DNA from: Vibrio sp. MEBiC08052
Lineage (GTDB): Bacteria > Pseudomonadota > Gammaproteobacteria > Enterobacterales > Vibrionaceae
Direction of reading: 5' to 3'
DNA length: 33,412 bases
NCBI RefSeq assembly: GCF_001506075.1
Contig: NZ_KQ947475.1
Location: 3,687,013 to 3,720,424, forward strand
A model generated the notes under the pieces. That model saw only the letters and a program-made list of their open reading frames with translations, did not search any database and was not told the origin of the DNA. Each line of letters opens with the position of its first letter. The first letter of the stretch is position 1. The position numbers and the translations under genes were made by a program. Shown piece by piece: positions 8,193-16,999 of this stretch.

Positions 8193-8235
8193 TCCCGATA
8201 GACAGTATTTTTATGCAGCCTATCGGGATATTTTT
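8193..8235 (+). terminator. Leader hairpin just upstream of ileS2 (possible attenuator)
   Basis: TCCCGATAG (8193-8201) pairs perfectly with CTATCGGGA (8220-8228) and is followed by TATTTTTAT. The ribosome-binding site and ATG of the synthetase begin only 10-20 bases later. This could be a terminator for weak upstream transcription or a regulated attenuator in the leader. No T-box consensus (AGGGTGGNACCGCG-like) is present. Confidence 0.5.
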
Positions 8236-8246
8236 ATGAGGCAGAT

Positions 8247-11200
8247 ATGGAAGCAACTCCAAACCAGAACGCGAATCACACGAATTCTCTGGCAACAGGA
8301 GAAAGGAAATCAGCTTTTTCTTTTGTTAAATCTGAACACGATATTCTTAGCTTCTGGAAAAAAAACGATATTTTCCAGCGTTCGCTACAACAATCTATCG
8401 GATATCCTGTATATGTTTTCTATGATGGCCCCCCATTTGCAACTGGTTTACCCCATCATGGTCATCTAGTTGCATCAACTATTAAAGATGTGATTCCTCG
8501 TTATTTCACAATGAAAGGATATTATGTCCAGAGGCGTTTTGGCTGGGATTGTCATGGATTACCAATTGAGCATGAGATTGATAAATCTTTGGGCATGTCT
8601 GCCAAGGAAACGGTTGAGAGACTAGGAATCGCCAAGTACAACGATGAATGCCGAGGAATCGTTCAGCGGTATACTAAAGAGTGGGAGAAAACGATCACTC
8701 GATTGGGGCGTTGGGTTGATTTCCAGAATGATTATCGCACTATGGAACCTTGGTATATGGAATCCGTATGGTGGGTTTTTCAGCAGTTGTGGAAAAAAGA
8801 ATTGGTTTATCAGGGTGAGAAAGTAGTTCCTTATTCGACTACTTTAGAAACGGTTCTTTCCAATTTTGAGGCAACTTCCAACTATAAAGATGTACAGGAT
8901 CCTGCAGTTACGATTTTGTTCAAACTCAGTGAAGAAGATGCATATTTTGCTGCGTGGACAACAACACCGTGGACTCTCCCTTCGAATTTAGGCTTGTGTG
9001 TTGGTAGTGATATTGAGTATGTCAAAATCCATGATAATACCATTGACCGTGTTTTATGGTTGGCTCGCTCTAGAGTAGATGCAGTTTGTAAAGGTCATGA
9101 TGTAGAGATACTTTCATCCTGTAAAGGAAGTGAATTAGTTGGCGTACGTTATCAGCCAATCTTCAGTTATTTTTCTGACCATGAAGGTGATGGTGCTTTT
9201 CGAATTTTCGCTGATGATTTTGTGTCTACTGATAATGGGACAGGTATTGTTCACATGGCTCCTGCTTTTGGTGAAGATGATCGGAGAGTGCTCAGAGATA
9301 ATGGCATTGAAGTTGCGCCTTGCCCACTGGATAGCCAAGGGAAATTCACAGTGCAAATCCCTGATTATCAGGGAGTGTATGTTAAAGATGCGGATAAGCA
9401 AATTATTCGTGATTTAAAAGAGTTGGGGATCTTGTATAAGCAGGAAACAATCGTACACAGCTATCCATTTTGTCCACGCTCTGATACACCGATAATCTAT
9501 CGGACAGTTCCGTCTTGGTATATCAAGGTGGAGTCGATGCGTGATGAGTTGGTTGTCAATAATCGTCAGATCAACTGGGTTCCTGATCATATTCAAGAAG
9601 GAAGAATGGGAAAATGGCTGGAAGGTGCGATTGACTGGGCGGTTTCACGAAACCGTTACTGGGGAACTCCTCTTCCTATCTGGCATAACGAGACATCGGG
9701 CCACTATATCTGTATTGGATCTCGCGAAGAACTAGAGCAGTACACTGGAGTCTTGGTGGAAGATCTTCACCGTGATCATATTGACCATCTGACATTTGAA
9801 GTTGAAGGTGAAACTGGTGTTTATCGTCGGATTGAGGAAGTATTTGATTGTTGGTTTGAGTCTGGAGCGATGCCTTACGCTCAAGTGCATTATCCATTTG
9901 AAAATAAAGATAAATTTGAATCATCGTTTCCTGCATCCTTCATTGCTGAAGGGGTCGATCAAACCCGAGGGTGGTTCTACACGCTGCAGGTGTTGAGCCA
10001 GTGTTTGTTTGGACAACCAGCATTTAAGAATGTAATTGTCAATGGGATCGTGATGGCCGAAGATGGCAAAAAAATGTCCAAACGTCTCAAAAACTATACT
10101 GCACCAGATGTGTTGATGGAGCACTATGGCGCTGATGCTTTACGTCTATATCTGATCAATTCAGGTTTAGTGAAAGCAGAAGAACAGCGTTTCTCTGATA
10201 GTGGTGTACAGGAAATGATAAGACAGGTACTGCTTCCTTGGTTGAATGGGTATAAGTTTTTCTCAACTTACGCCAAGATTGATCAATGGCAGTCCCATAC
10301 GACGGTTAATCAACCAGATAACCTATTTGATCAGTGGATTTTGTCACGCTTACAAACACTAAAATTTTCTGTCAACGAGGAGATGCAGCGCTATCACTTA
10401 TATAATGTTGTTCCTAGACTGTTTGATTTTATTGAACAACTGACTAACTGGTACATCCGTTTAAACCGCTCACGGTTTTGGGAAAAAGGAACGTCTAAGG
10501 ATAAAGAACAGGCATATTGGACTCTATTTACGTGTCTTGATGAATTGTGTCGGTTGATGGCTCCTTTTGCGCCTTTCCTTGCAGAGTATTTATTCCAAGA
10601 GCTTAAGCAGTTCCGTGGTGATTGTTCATGCCCAGATTCAGTTCATTTATGTACCTATCCAGAGGCAGATGTTACTTATCAAATGCCAGTACTTGAGGAT
10701 TCTGTCGAGCGATTCCAACATCTTGTATCAATGGGCCGGCAAAAACGAAATGATTTGAAAATCAAAACTAAGACACCACTGAGCCGAGTGACTATTCTGC
10801 ACAAAGATCCGGCAGTACTCGCAGATGTACAGCAATTGTCACAATATATTCAGTCGGAACTCAATGTAAAAGAGGTGCTATTTAGTACCGATGAGGCAGA
10901 TTATATTGATTTTTATGCAAAACCAAATTTTCCTGTGCTTGGAAAGAAATTGGGTAAGCAGATGAAGCACTTCGGTCAACTGATTGAGTCGTTGAGCGTT
11001 CAGGAATTGGAAGTATTTCAGGAAAGTGGTCAATTGATTTTGGAAGGACAATCATTTGATGAACAAGACATTATTTTATATCGTCAGGCAAGAGCTGGGA
11101 CTCACGCAATTTCTGACCGTTTTATTTCATTGGATGTTGATCCGGAGCTGACTGAAGCATTGGTTGCCGAAGGGGCAGTCAGAGAAATTGTCAGTCGTAT

Positions 11201-11420
11201 CCAAAAGCTACGTAAAGAACGTAATTTTCAGGTAACGGATAGAATTCGTTTAGAAGTGAATACATCAGAAAAACTGGTGGGGTGGATTAAAGCGCATCAA
11301 GATTATCTTGAAGGTGAAACTTTAACTCAGGAATTGGTGTTTAGTCCGAATATAATTGACAATTCAGTCTCATTCGAGACTGATATGGGTACAGTTAATA
11401 TTAACGTATCATTATTATAA
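8247..11420 (+). CDS. ileS: Isoleucyl-tRNA synthetase, eukaryotic-like type (IleRS2)
   Basis: Class I synthetase charging tRNA-Ile, with hydrolytic editing. The 1057 residues exceed the roughly 940 of the housekeeping bacterial enzyme and fit the IleRS2/eukaryotic clade that includes MupM and MupA. The HIGH motif is HHGH at 70-73 (in PPFATGLPHHGH), WDCHGLP is at 100-106, the CP1 editing block WTTTPWTLPSN at 237-247, a later editing motif reads GTGIVHMAPAFGEDD, and KMSKR is at 609-613. The housekeeping neighbours ribF and lspA are absent, so this is probably a second copy. IleRS2 enzymes are known for low mupirocin sensitivity. The HxGH order is canonical, not the swapped GxHH linked to hyper-resistance. 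The gene is AT-richer than its neighbours and sits between insertion-sequence and ORF scraps, which suggests transfer. ATG follows TGAGGCAGAT. Confidence 0.93.
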   Translation: MEATPNQNANHTNSLATGERKSAFSFVKSEHDILSFWKKNDIFQRSLQQSIGYPVYVFYDGPPFATGLPHHGHLVASTIKDVIPRYFTMKGYYVQRRFGWDCHGLPIEHEIDKSLGMSAKETVERLGIAKYNDECRGIVQRYTKEWEKTITRLGRWVDFQNDYRTMEPWYMESVWWVFQQLWKKELVYQGEKVVPYSTTLETVLSNFEATSNYKDVQDPAVTILFKLSEEDAYFAAWTTTPWTLPSNLGLCVGSDIEYVKIHDNTIDRVLWLARSRVDAVCKGHDVEILSSCKGSELVGVRYQPIFSYFSDHEGDGAFRIFADDFVSTDNGTGIVHMAPAFGEDDRRVLRDNGIEVAPCPLDSQGKFTVQIPDYQGVYVKDADKQIIRDLKELGILYKQETIVHSYPFCPRSDTPIIYRTVPSWYIKVESMRDELVVNNRQINWVPDHIQEGRMGKWLEGAIDWAVSRNRYWGTPLPIWHNETSGHYICIGSREELEQYTGVLVEDLHRDHIDHLTFEVEGETGVYRRIEEVFDCWFESGAMPYAQVHYPFENKDKFESSFPASFIAEGVDQTRGWFYTLQVLSQCLFGQPAFKNVIVNGIVMAEDGKKMSKRLKNYTAPDVLMEHYGADALRLYLINSGLVKAEEQRFSDSGVQEMIRQVLLPWLNGYKFFSTYAKIDQWQSHTTVNQPDNLFDQWILSRLQTLKFSVNEEMQRYHLYNVVPRLFDFIEQLTNWYIRLNRSRFWEKGTSKDKEQAYWTLFTCLDELCRLMAPFAPFLAEYLFQELKQFRGDCSCPDSVHLCTYPEADVTYQMPVLEDSVERFQHLVSMGRQKRNDLKIKTKTPLSRVTILHKDPAVLADVQQLSQYIQSELNVKEVLFSTDEADYIDFYAKPNFPVLGKKLGKQMKHFGQLIESLSVQELEVFQESGQLILEGQSFDEQDIILYRQARAGTHAISDRFISLDVDPELTEALVAEGAVREIVSRIQKLRKERNFQVTDRIRLEVNTSEKLVGWIKAHQDYLEGETLTQELVFSPNIIDNSVSFETDMGTVNINVSLL

Positions 11421-11450
11421 ATTGTTGCGAATATATTTAGACTATTAAAG

Positions 11451-11490
11451 ATAGCGAAAATCGAGAGATGATGTACTCGGTTTTCGCTAT
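11451..11490 (+). terminator. Stem-loop after ileS2
   Basis: ATAGCGAAAATCGAG pairs with CTCGGTTTTCGCTAT over 15 positions with one G/T wobble and a 10-base loop, 31 bases after the stop codon. No clean T-run follows, so it may act as an RNA 3'-end stabiliser or an inefficient terminator. Confidence 0.6.
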
Positions 11491-11579
11491 AAATATTATG
11501 TAAATCGGCAGTGTATTAGTTAGGTATGATTTGTGAAAGTGAATATATGGCTATCTTTATTCATTATCATTTGATGATA

Positions 11580-11601
11580 TATCAATAATTAATTATTGAT
11601 A
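11580..11601. repeat. Perfect 22-bp palindrome
   Basis: The bases from TATCAATAATT to AATTATTGATA read the same on both strands without a spacer. It lies in an AT-rich gap with no obvious gene start nearby; it may be chance, a protein site, or the scar of an element. Confidence 0.5.
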
Positions 11602-11618
11602 AACTTCATATCTGAATT

Positions 11619-11856
11619 TTAATGAGATTTTTTCCCTAATATTTTATGTAAAGAATCAACTGAATCATGAAGTGTTTGTTCATACGAATTCCCCGATATA
11701 AGGTGTTTCAAGGCACTGCCTCGCGCAATGGGATGCTCTTAAAGCGATAGAAAATAGTTTAAAGCCATAGATAGTACGTAGCCTATTTATGTATGACTCA
11801 ATTTCAGCCATTGAAATCGTGATAAGAGACTTTACGCATTCGATTGGATCAGTCAT
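11619..11856 (-). pseudogene. Short decayed ORF with one frameshift
   Basis: From ATG 11856 leftward a 58-codon frame reads MTDPIECVKSLITISMAEIE and continues to LETPYIGEFV, stopping at 11680. One frameshift near GGGGAATTC continues it as NSYEQTLHDSVDSLHKILGK to a stop at 11619. The two parts together look like the C-terminal half of a small protein. I do not recognise the family. The frame also stays open a little upstream of the ATG (SYFGLCRN). Confidence 0.35.
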
Positions 11857-11914
11857 ATTGCGGCACAGACCAAAATAACTGATGATTCAAACACCTTGGA
11901 TGTAGATACTAAAG

Positions 11915-13231
11915 ATGACCACCTCTCTGACTCATAAAGATTATTTAAAGATTGCAATTCCTTTTATTATTTCGACTATAACGCAGCCGTTGTTGGGTGC
12001 TGTAGATACCGCCGTTATCGGTCAGCTTGGTTCGGCAGCGCTGATCGGTGGGGTTGCGGTGGGTACAGTGATCATGAATACCCTGTATTGGTTGTTTGGG
12101 TTTTTCCGGGTGAGTACCACGGGGCAGAGTGCGATTGCTTTAGGCAAAAACTGTGAGCAAGCGAAAGCAAGCAGTTTGCTGCATCCATTTGTGATGGCTG
12201 CGATAGTTGGCGTAATTTTTATACTGGGACAGAGCCTGATTTGGCGCGGTGCTGAGTGGATTATTCAGCCGGAGCCGGATGTTGCTGTGCAGACCAAACA
12301 ATACTTTTTCGTCTTGATTTGGGGCGCACCGTTTGTATTACTTAACTATACCCTGATTGGTTGGTTAATGGGACAGGCGAAAGTCAAAGAGACGCTGCTG
12401 ACTCAGATTTTCGGTAATGTGCTCAATATTGTGTTAGATATTCTGTTTGTGGTCGGTTTGGATATGGGTGTCGCCGGGGTGGCGATTGCAACATTGATTG
12501 CGCAGATTTCTACGTTTGTGATCGGGATATATCTGGTGCGTCGGGCTGCGGGGTTTTCATTTGCCCCTTATCTTGGTTTGGCAAAAATGGGACGTCAGGA
12601 ACTCAAAACGATTGTCTCGGCCAATACCGATCTGATGTTGCGGACAGTCTGTCTGCTGGTCATGTTCAACTGTATGGCGCGATTCGGCTCGGTCTTGGGG
12701 GCTGAGACGTTAGCTGCCAATGCAATTATGATGCAGATGACTTTTCTGATGAGCTATATGTTTGAAGGGGTTGCCAATGCATCGAGTGTGTTCAGTGGCA
12801 AATCGGTTGGTGAAAAATCACTGGGCTTGTTTGCGCAGGTGCTAAAAATGAATTTTCAATGGACGGGCGGGCTGGTCGCACTACTCACTGTGGTCATGGT
12901 GCTAACTCATCAGCAACAAGTGCTGCTGTTTACTCAAATTCCCAACGTAATTCAACACTATCATCAGGTCAGTGGATGGCTGATTGTCTTTCCGCTGGTG
13001 GCTGGATTTGGTCTGACGGTCTACGGTATTTTTACGGGAAGCGGCACGACACGGCCGGTCAGAAATTCAACGTTTATGGCGCTGTTGGTTTTTCTGCTGG
13101 CGATCTATTTGACGATGGATACGTGGGGGAATCAGGGGCTTTGGTTGGCATTTACACTGTTTTATATCGGGCGTTTTGCTTTTCTTTACCCGTATATCGG
13201 TCGGGTGCGTCAGCGGTGTCTGGCATCATAA
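11915..13231 (+). CDS. MATE-family efflux transporter (DinF subfamily)
   Basis: Cation-coupled multidrug/toxin exporter of the inner membrane, 438 residues with about 12 hydrophobic helices. The first helices carry the DinF-type features PLLGAVDTAVIGQLGSAAL and GFFRVSTTGQSAIA (family: FLRMSTTG). It precedes a LysE-type exporter by 95 bases in the same direction, so the two could be cotranscribed. ATG at 11915 is the natural start; its ribosome-binding site is weak. The substrate cannot be predicted from sequence. Confidence 0.92.
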   Translation: MTTSLTHKDYLKIAIPFIISTITQPLLGAVDTAVIGQLGSAALIGGVAVGTVIMNTLYWLFGFFRVSTTGQSAIALGKNCEQAKASSLLHPFVMAAIVGVIFILGQSLIWRGAEWIIQPEPDVAVQTKQYFFVLIWGAPFVLLNYTLIGWLMGQAKVKETLLTQIFGNVLNIVLDILFVVGLDMGVAGVAIATLIAQISTFVIGIYLVRRAAGFSFAPYLGLAKMGRQELKTIVSANTDLMLRTVCLLVMFNCMARFGSVLGAETLAANAIMMQMTFLMSYMFEGVANASSVFSGKSVGEKSLGLFAQVLKMNFQWTGGLVALLTVVMVLTHQQQVLLFTQIPNVIQHYHQVSGWLIVFPLVAGFGLTVYGIFTGSGTTRPVRNSTFMALLVFLLAIYLTMDTWGNQGLWLAFTLFYIGRFAFLYPYIGRVRQRCLAS

Positions 13232-13326
13232 TGCTCCGGGACGGTTCAAGTTGTTTTGGGATCACCAATGGGCTGTTCAATCCTTTGGCTTTCAAGAACG
13301 ATTAAACATGTAAGGATTTATTACAT

Positions 13327-13941
13327 ATGGCATTTTCAGCGTGGTTGTCACTGTTTACGATTTGTTTATTGGGGGCGATGTCACCGGGCCCGAGTCTGGC
13401 GATGGTGACCAAGCACACACTCGCCGGTGGTCGGCTGAATGGTATTGCAACGGCATGGGCCCATTCGCTAGGGATCGGTGCATATGCTTTTTTGACAATC
13501 ATTGGTCTGTCGATTGTGTTGCAAAAAGCGCAGTGGCTGTTTCAGGCAATTAGTTTGATTGGTGCTGTTTATCTGGCTTATCTGGGCTGGAAGGCGCTGC
13601 GCTCTCAAGGCGGAGTAGCCGCAAGTGTTGATACCGGAATCCGTGTTTCGCTATGGCAGTCAGCCAAAGAAGGGCTGATGATCTCGATGTTGAATCCGAA
13701 AATCGCCTTGTTTTTTACCGCGTTATTTAGCCAGTTTATCACCCTGAGTCACGACGTTTCGAGCCGCGCGATTGTGGTGATGACACCGCTGTTGGTCGAT
13801 GGTTTATGGTATACCTTATTGGCGTTACTGTTTTCTAGTTCGGCTGTTTTGGCACGCTTAAAGCGCAAAGCGGTGCTGATCGATCGGATTTCCGGTGTGG
13901 TACTGATTGCACTGGCTTGTCGAATCGTGATAAATATTTGA
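13327..13941 (+). CDS. LysE/RhtB-family amino-acid exporter
   Basis: Inner-membrane exporter of the LysE superfamily, 204 residues with five to six hydrophobic helices. The family signature MSPGPSLAMVTKHTLAGGRL occurs at about 18-37, followed by NGIATAWAHSLGIGAYAF. Members export amino acids or homoserine lactones. TAAGGA lies upstream of ATG 13327. The substrate is unknown. Confidence 0.92.
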   Translation: MAFSAWLSLFTICLLGAMSPGPSLAMVTKHTLAGGRLNGIATAWAHSLGIGAYAFLTIIGLSIVLQKAQWLFQAISLIGAVYLAYLGWKALRSQGGVAASVDTGIRVSLWQSAKEGLMISMLNPKIALFFTALFSQFITLSHDVSSRAIVVMTPLLVDGLWYTLLALLFSSSAVLARLKRKAVLIDRISGVVLIALACRIVINI

Positions 13942-14069
13942 TTTAAATCAATTTTAAATTCATGTCATTATGACTCATTTGTGTCTTTATGAACGAAATA
14001 AATATGTTAAAATGACTTGCATATTGTAAGGTTGTTATTTTAAGTTGATGAAAAATATGTAATTTTTTC

Positions 14070-14088
14070 ATGGCATGGTTTGTGCCAT
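14070..14088. promoter_or_regulatory. Inverted repeat in the hcp upstream region
   Basis: ATGGCA-N7-TGCCAT lies 50 bases before the hcp ATG. A second loosely symmetric element, TTGATGAAAAATATGTAA, is at about 14044-14061. hcp genes are typically controlled by FNR and the nitric-oxide sensor NsrR, but neither element matches those consensus sites well, so the assignment is tentative. Confidence 0.3.
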
Positions 14089-14138
14089 TTTAACTCCGGA
14101 ATTAAATGAATTCATATAACAATATCTGGAGCGAGCCT

Positions 14139-15800
14139 ATGTTTTGTATTCAATGTGAACAGACTATTCAAACCCCGGCAGGAAAAGGCTGTGCCTATGC
14201 TCAGGGCATGTGTGGCAAAACTGCCGAAGTATCTGATCTTCAAGATGTATTGGTCTATTCACTTCAAGGGGTTTCTTTCTGGGCAAATCTCGGTCGGCGT
14301 TGTGGTGTGATTGATCCAGTGATTGATCAGTGGGCACCGAAAGCATTCTTCTCAACATTAACCAATGTCAATTTTGATCCGGAGCGAATTGTCGAACTGG
14401 CGATTGAATCGAATCAGTATCGCCGTTCACTGGCTGAACGGGTTCGTGCTGCTGCTGTGTTGCACGATATCGAAATCCCGACGCCTTACACTGCGGCACT
14501 GATTGATCTGCCTGAAAACCGTGACGAATTGTTGGCGTTGGCACCGGATGCGGCGGTGAATCGCGGTCAAAGCGAATTACATGAAGATATCATCGGGTTA
14601 AGACTTTTGTGTCTGTACGGTTTGAAAGGCGCTGCAGCTTATCTGGAACATGCCCGCGTGTTGGGTCAGACGGATGCGGAGATGTTCGCGCAATACCACA
14701 AGATCATGTCTTGGTTGGGCAGTGATCCTGAAGACGCAAAATCATTACTCGATACCTCAATGGAAATCGGTCTGATGAACTTCAAGATCATGGAAATGCT
14801 CGATAAAGGAGAGACCGACACCTTTGGACATCCGGAACCGACAACCGTCAATGTGAAACCGGTCAAAGGGAAATGTATTTTAGTCTCCGGACATGATTTG
14901 CATGATTTGGAAAAAATTCTTCAGCAGACTGAAGGGCTGGGAATTAATGTCTATACCAATGGGGAAATGTTGCCGGCTCATGCCTATCCGGAATTGAAAA
15001 AGTACCCGCATCTGGTCGGTAACTACGGCAGTGCGTGGCAGAATCAGCAGAAAGAATTTGCCAATTTCCCCGGTGCGATTGTCATGACCTCTAACTGTTT
15101 GTTGAATCCGAATGTCGGTCAGTATGCCGAGCGGATTTTTACCCGCAGTATTGTCGGCTGGCCGGGTGTTCAGCATATTGAAGGGGATGATTTTAGTGCG
15201 GTTATCAAGTGTGCGCTTGAGCAAGAAGGTTTCCGTCATGATGAAATCGAGCACTTCATCACCATTGGATTTGGCCGCAATGCATTAATGCAAGCCGCGC
15301 CTGCTGTCATTGAACAGATCAAACAGGGCAATATTAAACACTTCTTCCTGGTTGGCGGGTGTGACGGTGATAAAGCGGAGAGAAGTTACTATACCGAGTT
15401 TACCGAGAAAGCGCCGCAAGATAGCGTGATTCTGACGCTTGCCTGCGGTAAATATCGTTTTAACAAAAATGACTTCGGTGATATCAACGGCATCCCGCGC
15501 TTATTGGATGTCGGCCAATGTAACGATGCCTATTCTGCGATTCAACTTGCACTGGCGCTGGCGAATGAGTTCGACTGTGGTGTCAATGATTTACCGTTGA
15601 CCTTGGTGTTGTCATGGTTTGAACAGAAGGCCATCGTGATTTTACTGACGCTGTTGGCGTTGGGTGTGAAAGGGATTTATACCGGCCCGTCCGCTCCTGC
15701 ATTCCTGACACCGAATTTGATGGCAATTCTGCAAAGCGAATTTGATATGCGCAGTATTACCACCGTCGATAATGATCTGAATACAATCCTTGCAGCATGA
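14139..15800 (+). CDS. hcp: Hybrid cluster protein (class II; hydroxylamine / NO reductase)
   Basis: Cytoplasmic Fe-S-O enzyme reducing hydroxylamine and, by more recent work in E. coli, nitric oxide; it also takes part in S-nitrosylation. The 553 residues compare with 550 in E. coli. The N-terminal cysteines C3, C6, C18 and C25 (CxxC-x11-C-x6-C) mark the class II enzyme of enteric bacteria and vibrios. ATG 14139 is chosen because it gives the conserved start MFCIQCEQTIQTPAGKGC and follows GGAGCGAGCCT; an in-frame ATG at 14106 would add 11 unmatched residues. hcr follows 109 bases downstream. Confidence 0.96.
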   Translation: MFCIQCEQTIQTPAGKGCAYAQGMCGKTAEVSDLQDVLVYSLQGVSFWANLGRRCGVIDPVIDQWAPKAFFSTLTNVNFDPERIVELAIESNQYRRSLAERVRAAAVLHDIEIPTPYTAALIDLPENRDELLALAPDAAVNRGQSELHEDIIGLRLLCLYGLKGAAAYLEHARVLGQTDAEMFAQYHKIMSWLGSDPEDAKSLLDTSMEIGLMNFKIMEMLDKGETDTFGHPEPTTVNVKPVKGKCILVSGHDLHDLEKILQQTEGLGINVYTNGEMLPAHAYPELKKYPHLVGNYGSAWQNQQKEFANFPGAIVMTSNCLLNPNVGQYAERIFTRSIVGWPGVQHIEGDDFSAVIKCALEQEGFRHDEIEHFITIGFGRNALMQAAPAVIEQIKQGNIKHFFLVGGCDGDKAERSYYTEFTEKAPQDSVILTLACGKYRFNKNDFGDINGIPRLLDVGQCNDAYSAIQLALALANEFDCGVNDLPLTLVLSWFEQKAIVILLTLLALGVKGIYTGPSAPAFLTPNLMAILQSEFDMRSITTVDNDLNTILAA

Positions 15801-15830
15801 TGAGTATGCATTGTCATGTATTTCTTGCGC

Positions 15831-15850
15831 CCTCTCGGGAAACCGAGAGG
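15831..15850 (+). terminator. GAAA-loop hairpin between hcp and hcr
   Basis: CCTCTCGG and CCGAGAGG pair perfectly around a GAAA tetraloop, followed by CGTATTTCT. With only a short T-run it probably lowers read-through or stabilises the hcp 3' end rather than blocking hcr expression. Confidence 0.55.
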
Positions 15851-15909
15851 CGTATTTCTGATCTTCCCCCCAATTCAAAAATAACCATCATTTAAGAGGG
15901 AGTATAACC

Positions 15910-16947
15910 ATGATCGCAGAGGATTTTGATACGCCTGTTGCATTGGTCTGTACCGAAAAGTGGCATGAAACACCGGATACCGTGAGTTTTGTGTTGGCTT
16001 GTCCGGAGAATGCCCGTCGCTTTTCTTTTAAACCCGGTCAGTTCGCCAGTTTAGGGTTTGAGATTGACGGTAAAATTGAGTATCGCGCCTATTCGATCAG
16101 CACATTACCAGAACAGACCATGATGAAGTTCACGGTCAAGCGTGTCGAAGGCGGTAAGGTCTCCAATCATGTAATTGACAATCTGAGTTCGGGTGACCGG
16201 GTGCAGTTGCTGAAACCACAAGGCGCGTTTAACAATGTTGACTGTACGCACCGGGGACATGTGGCCCTGATCAGTGCCGGATGTGGCATTACACCGGTCA
16301 TGTCGATGACAGCGGACTGGCTCTCGCGAGGCGGTGTCGATATTGTATTTATTCATATTGCCCGTGATGTGCTCCATACCATTTACTATGAAGAGTTGTT
16401 ACATCTGAATACGGCTCATCCATCATTTCATCTGAAGTTATTGCTCAAACAAGCCGGGGATAGCGAGCATATGCAGGGGCGGCTGGATCAGGATTACCTG
16501 CTGAAACTCTGTCCGGATATTCTGGAAAGAACGGTCTACCTGTGCGGGCCTGAGCGCTTTATGCAAGATGTCACTTCTTATCTCGATCAGATTGGGTTTC
16601 AAATGTCGGACTGTTATCAGGAGCGATTCAGTGCAGAATCAATCGGGATAGACTCTCCGCAGCCCGTAGCTCAAGACAGTAACGCTTCGGTTACGGTCGA
16701 GGTCCCCGGTTTCGGCGTTTCTGCCGAGGCTCAGGAAGGCGACTCCTTGTTAGATGTTTTAGAGTCGGCTGGTGTACCGGTGATTGCTGCTTGTCGCAGT
16801 GGTATCTGTGGATCATGTAAATGCCGGGTCGAACAGGGGCAGATTGAGTTCTCCAGTCAAGAGACACTGAGTGAGGCAGAGATCCGTGACGGTTACGTGT
16901 TGGCCTGTTCGAGCCGGATCCGTTCGGATTTGAAAGTGTCACTCTAA
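15910..16947 (+). CDS. hcr: NADH oxidoreductase, electron donor of Hcp
   Basis: Flavoprotein passing electrons from NADH to Hcp; 345 residues. An FAD-binding RAYSIST motif is at 59-65, the NAD-binding SAGCGITPVMSM at 122-133, and a C-terminal plant-type [2Fe-2S] ferredoxin domain has C295, C300, C303 and C333 (CRSGICGSC...LACSS). The order FNR-like domain then ferredoxin is that of E. coli Hcr. It lies just downstream of hcp on the same strand, preceded by AAGAGGGAGTATAACC. Together they form the nitrosative-stress detoxification pair. Confidence 0.94.
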   Translation: MIAEDFDTPVALVCTEKWHETPDTVSFVLACPENARRFSFKPGQFASLGFEIDGKIEYRAYSISTLPEQTMMKFTVKRVEGGKVSNHVIDNLSSGDRVQLLKPQGAFNNVDCTHRGHVALISAGCGITPVMSMTADWLSRGGVDIVFIHIARDVLHTIYYEELLHLNTAHPSFHLKLLLKQAGDSEHMQGRLDQDYLLKLCPDILERTVYLCGPERFMQDVTSYLDQIGFQMSDCYQERFSAESIGIDSPQPVAQDSNASVTVEVPGFGVSAEAQEGDSLLDVLESAGVPVIAACRSGICGSCKCRVEQGQIEFSSQETLSEAEIRDGYVLACSSRIRSDLKVSL

Positions 16948-16999
16948 ACGAAACGCGGTACGGTTGATGGTGAGGATCGCGTGTTAGACCATGTGAGCA

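Noticed and set aside
8100..8246. T-box riboswitch in front of ileS2
   Set aside because: There is no T-box consensus and too little space for a specifier stem; only a simple hairpin is seen.
8454..8465. Mupirocin hyper-resistance signature (swapped GxHH) in IleRS2
   Set aside because: The motif is HHGH, the canonical order with His in the variable position.
9135..10124. Several antisense open frames within ileS2
   Set aside because: They are shadows of a clearly conserved synthetase frame.
7512..11420. CRISPR-associated Tn7-like transposon around the solitary repeat
   Set aside because: No tnsA/B/C, tniQ or cas genes are present, and the repeat resembles the I-F1 rather than the I-F3 type.
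14041..14065. FNR or NsrR site upstream of hcp
   Set aside because: Only a partial match (TTGATGAAAAATATG); not strong enough to name the regulator.
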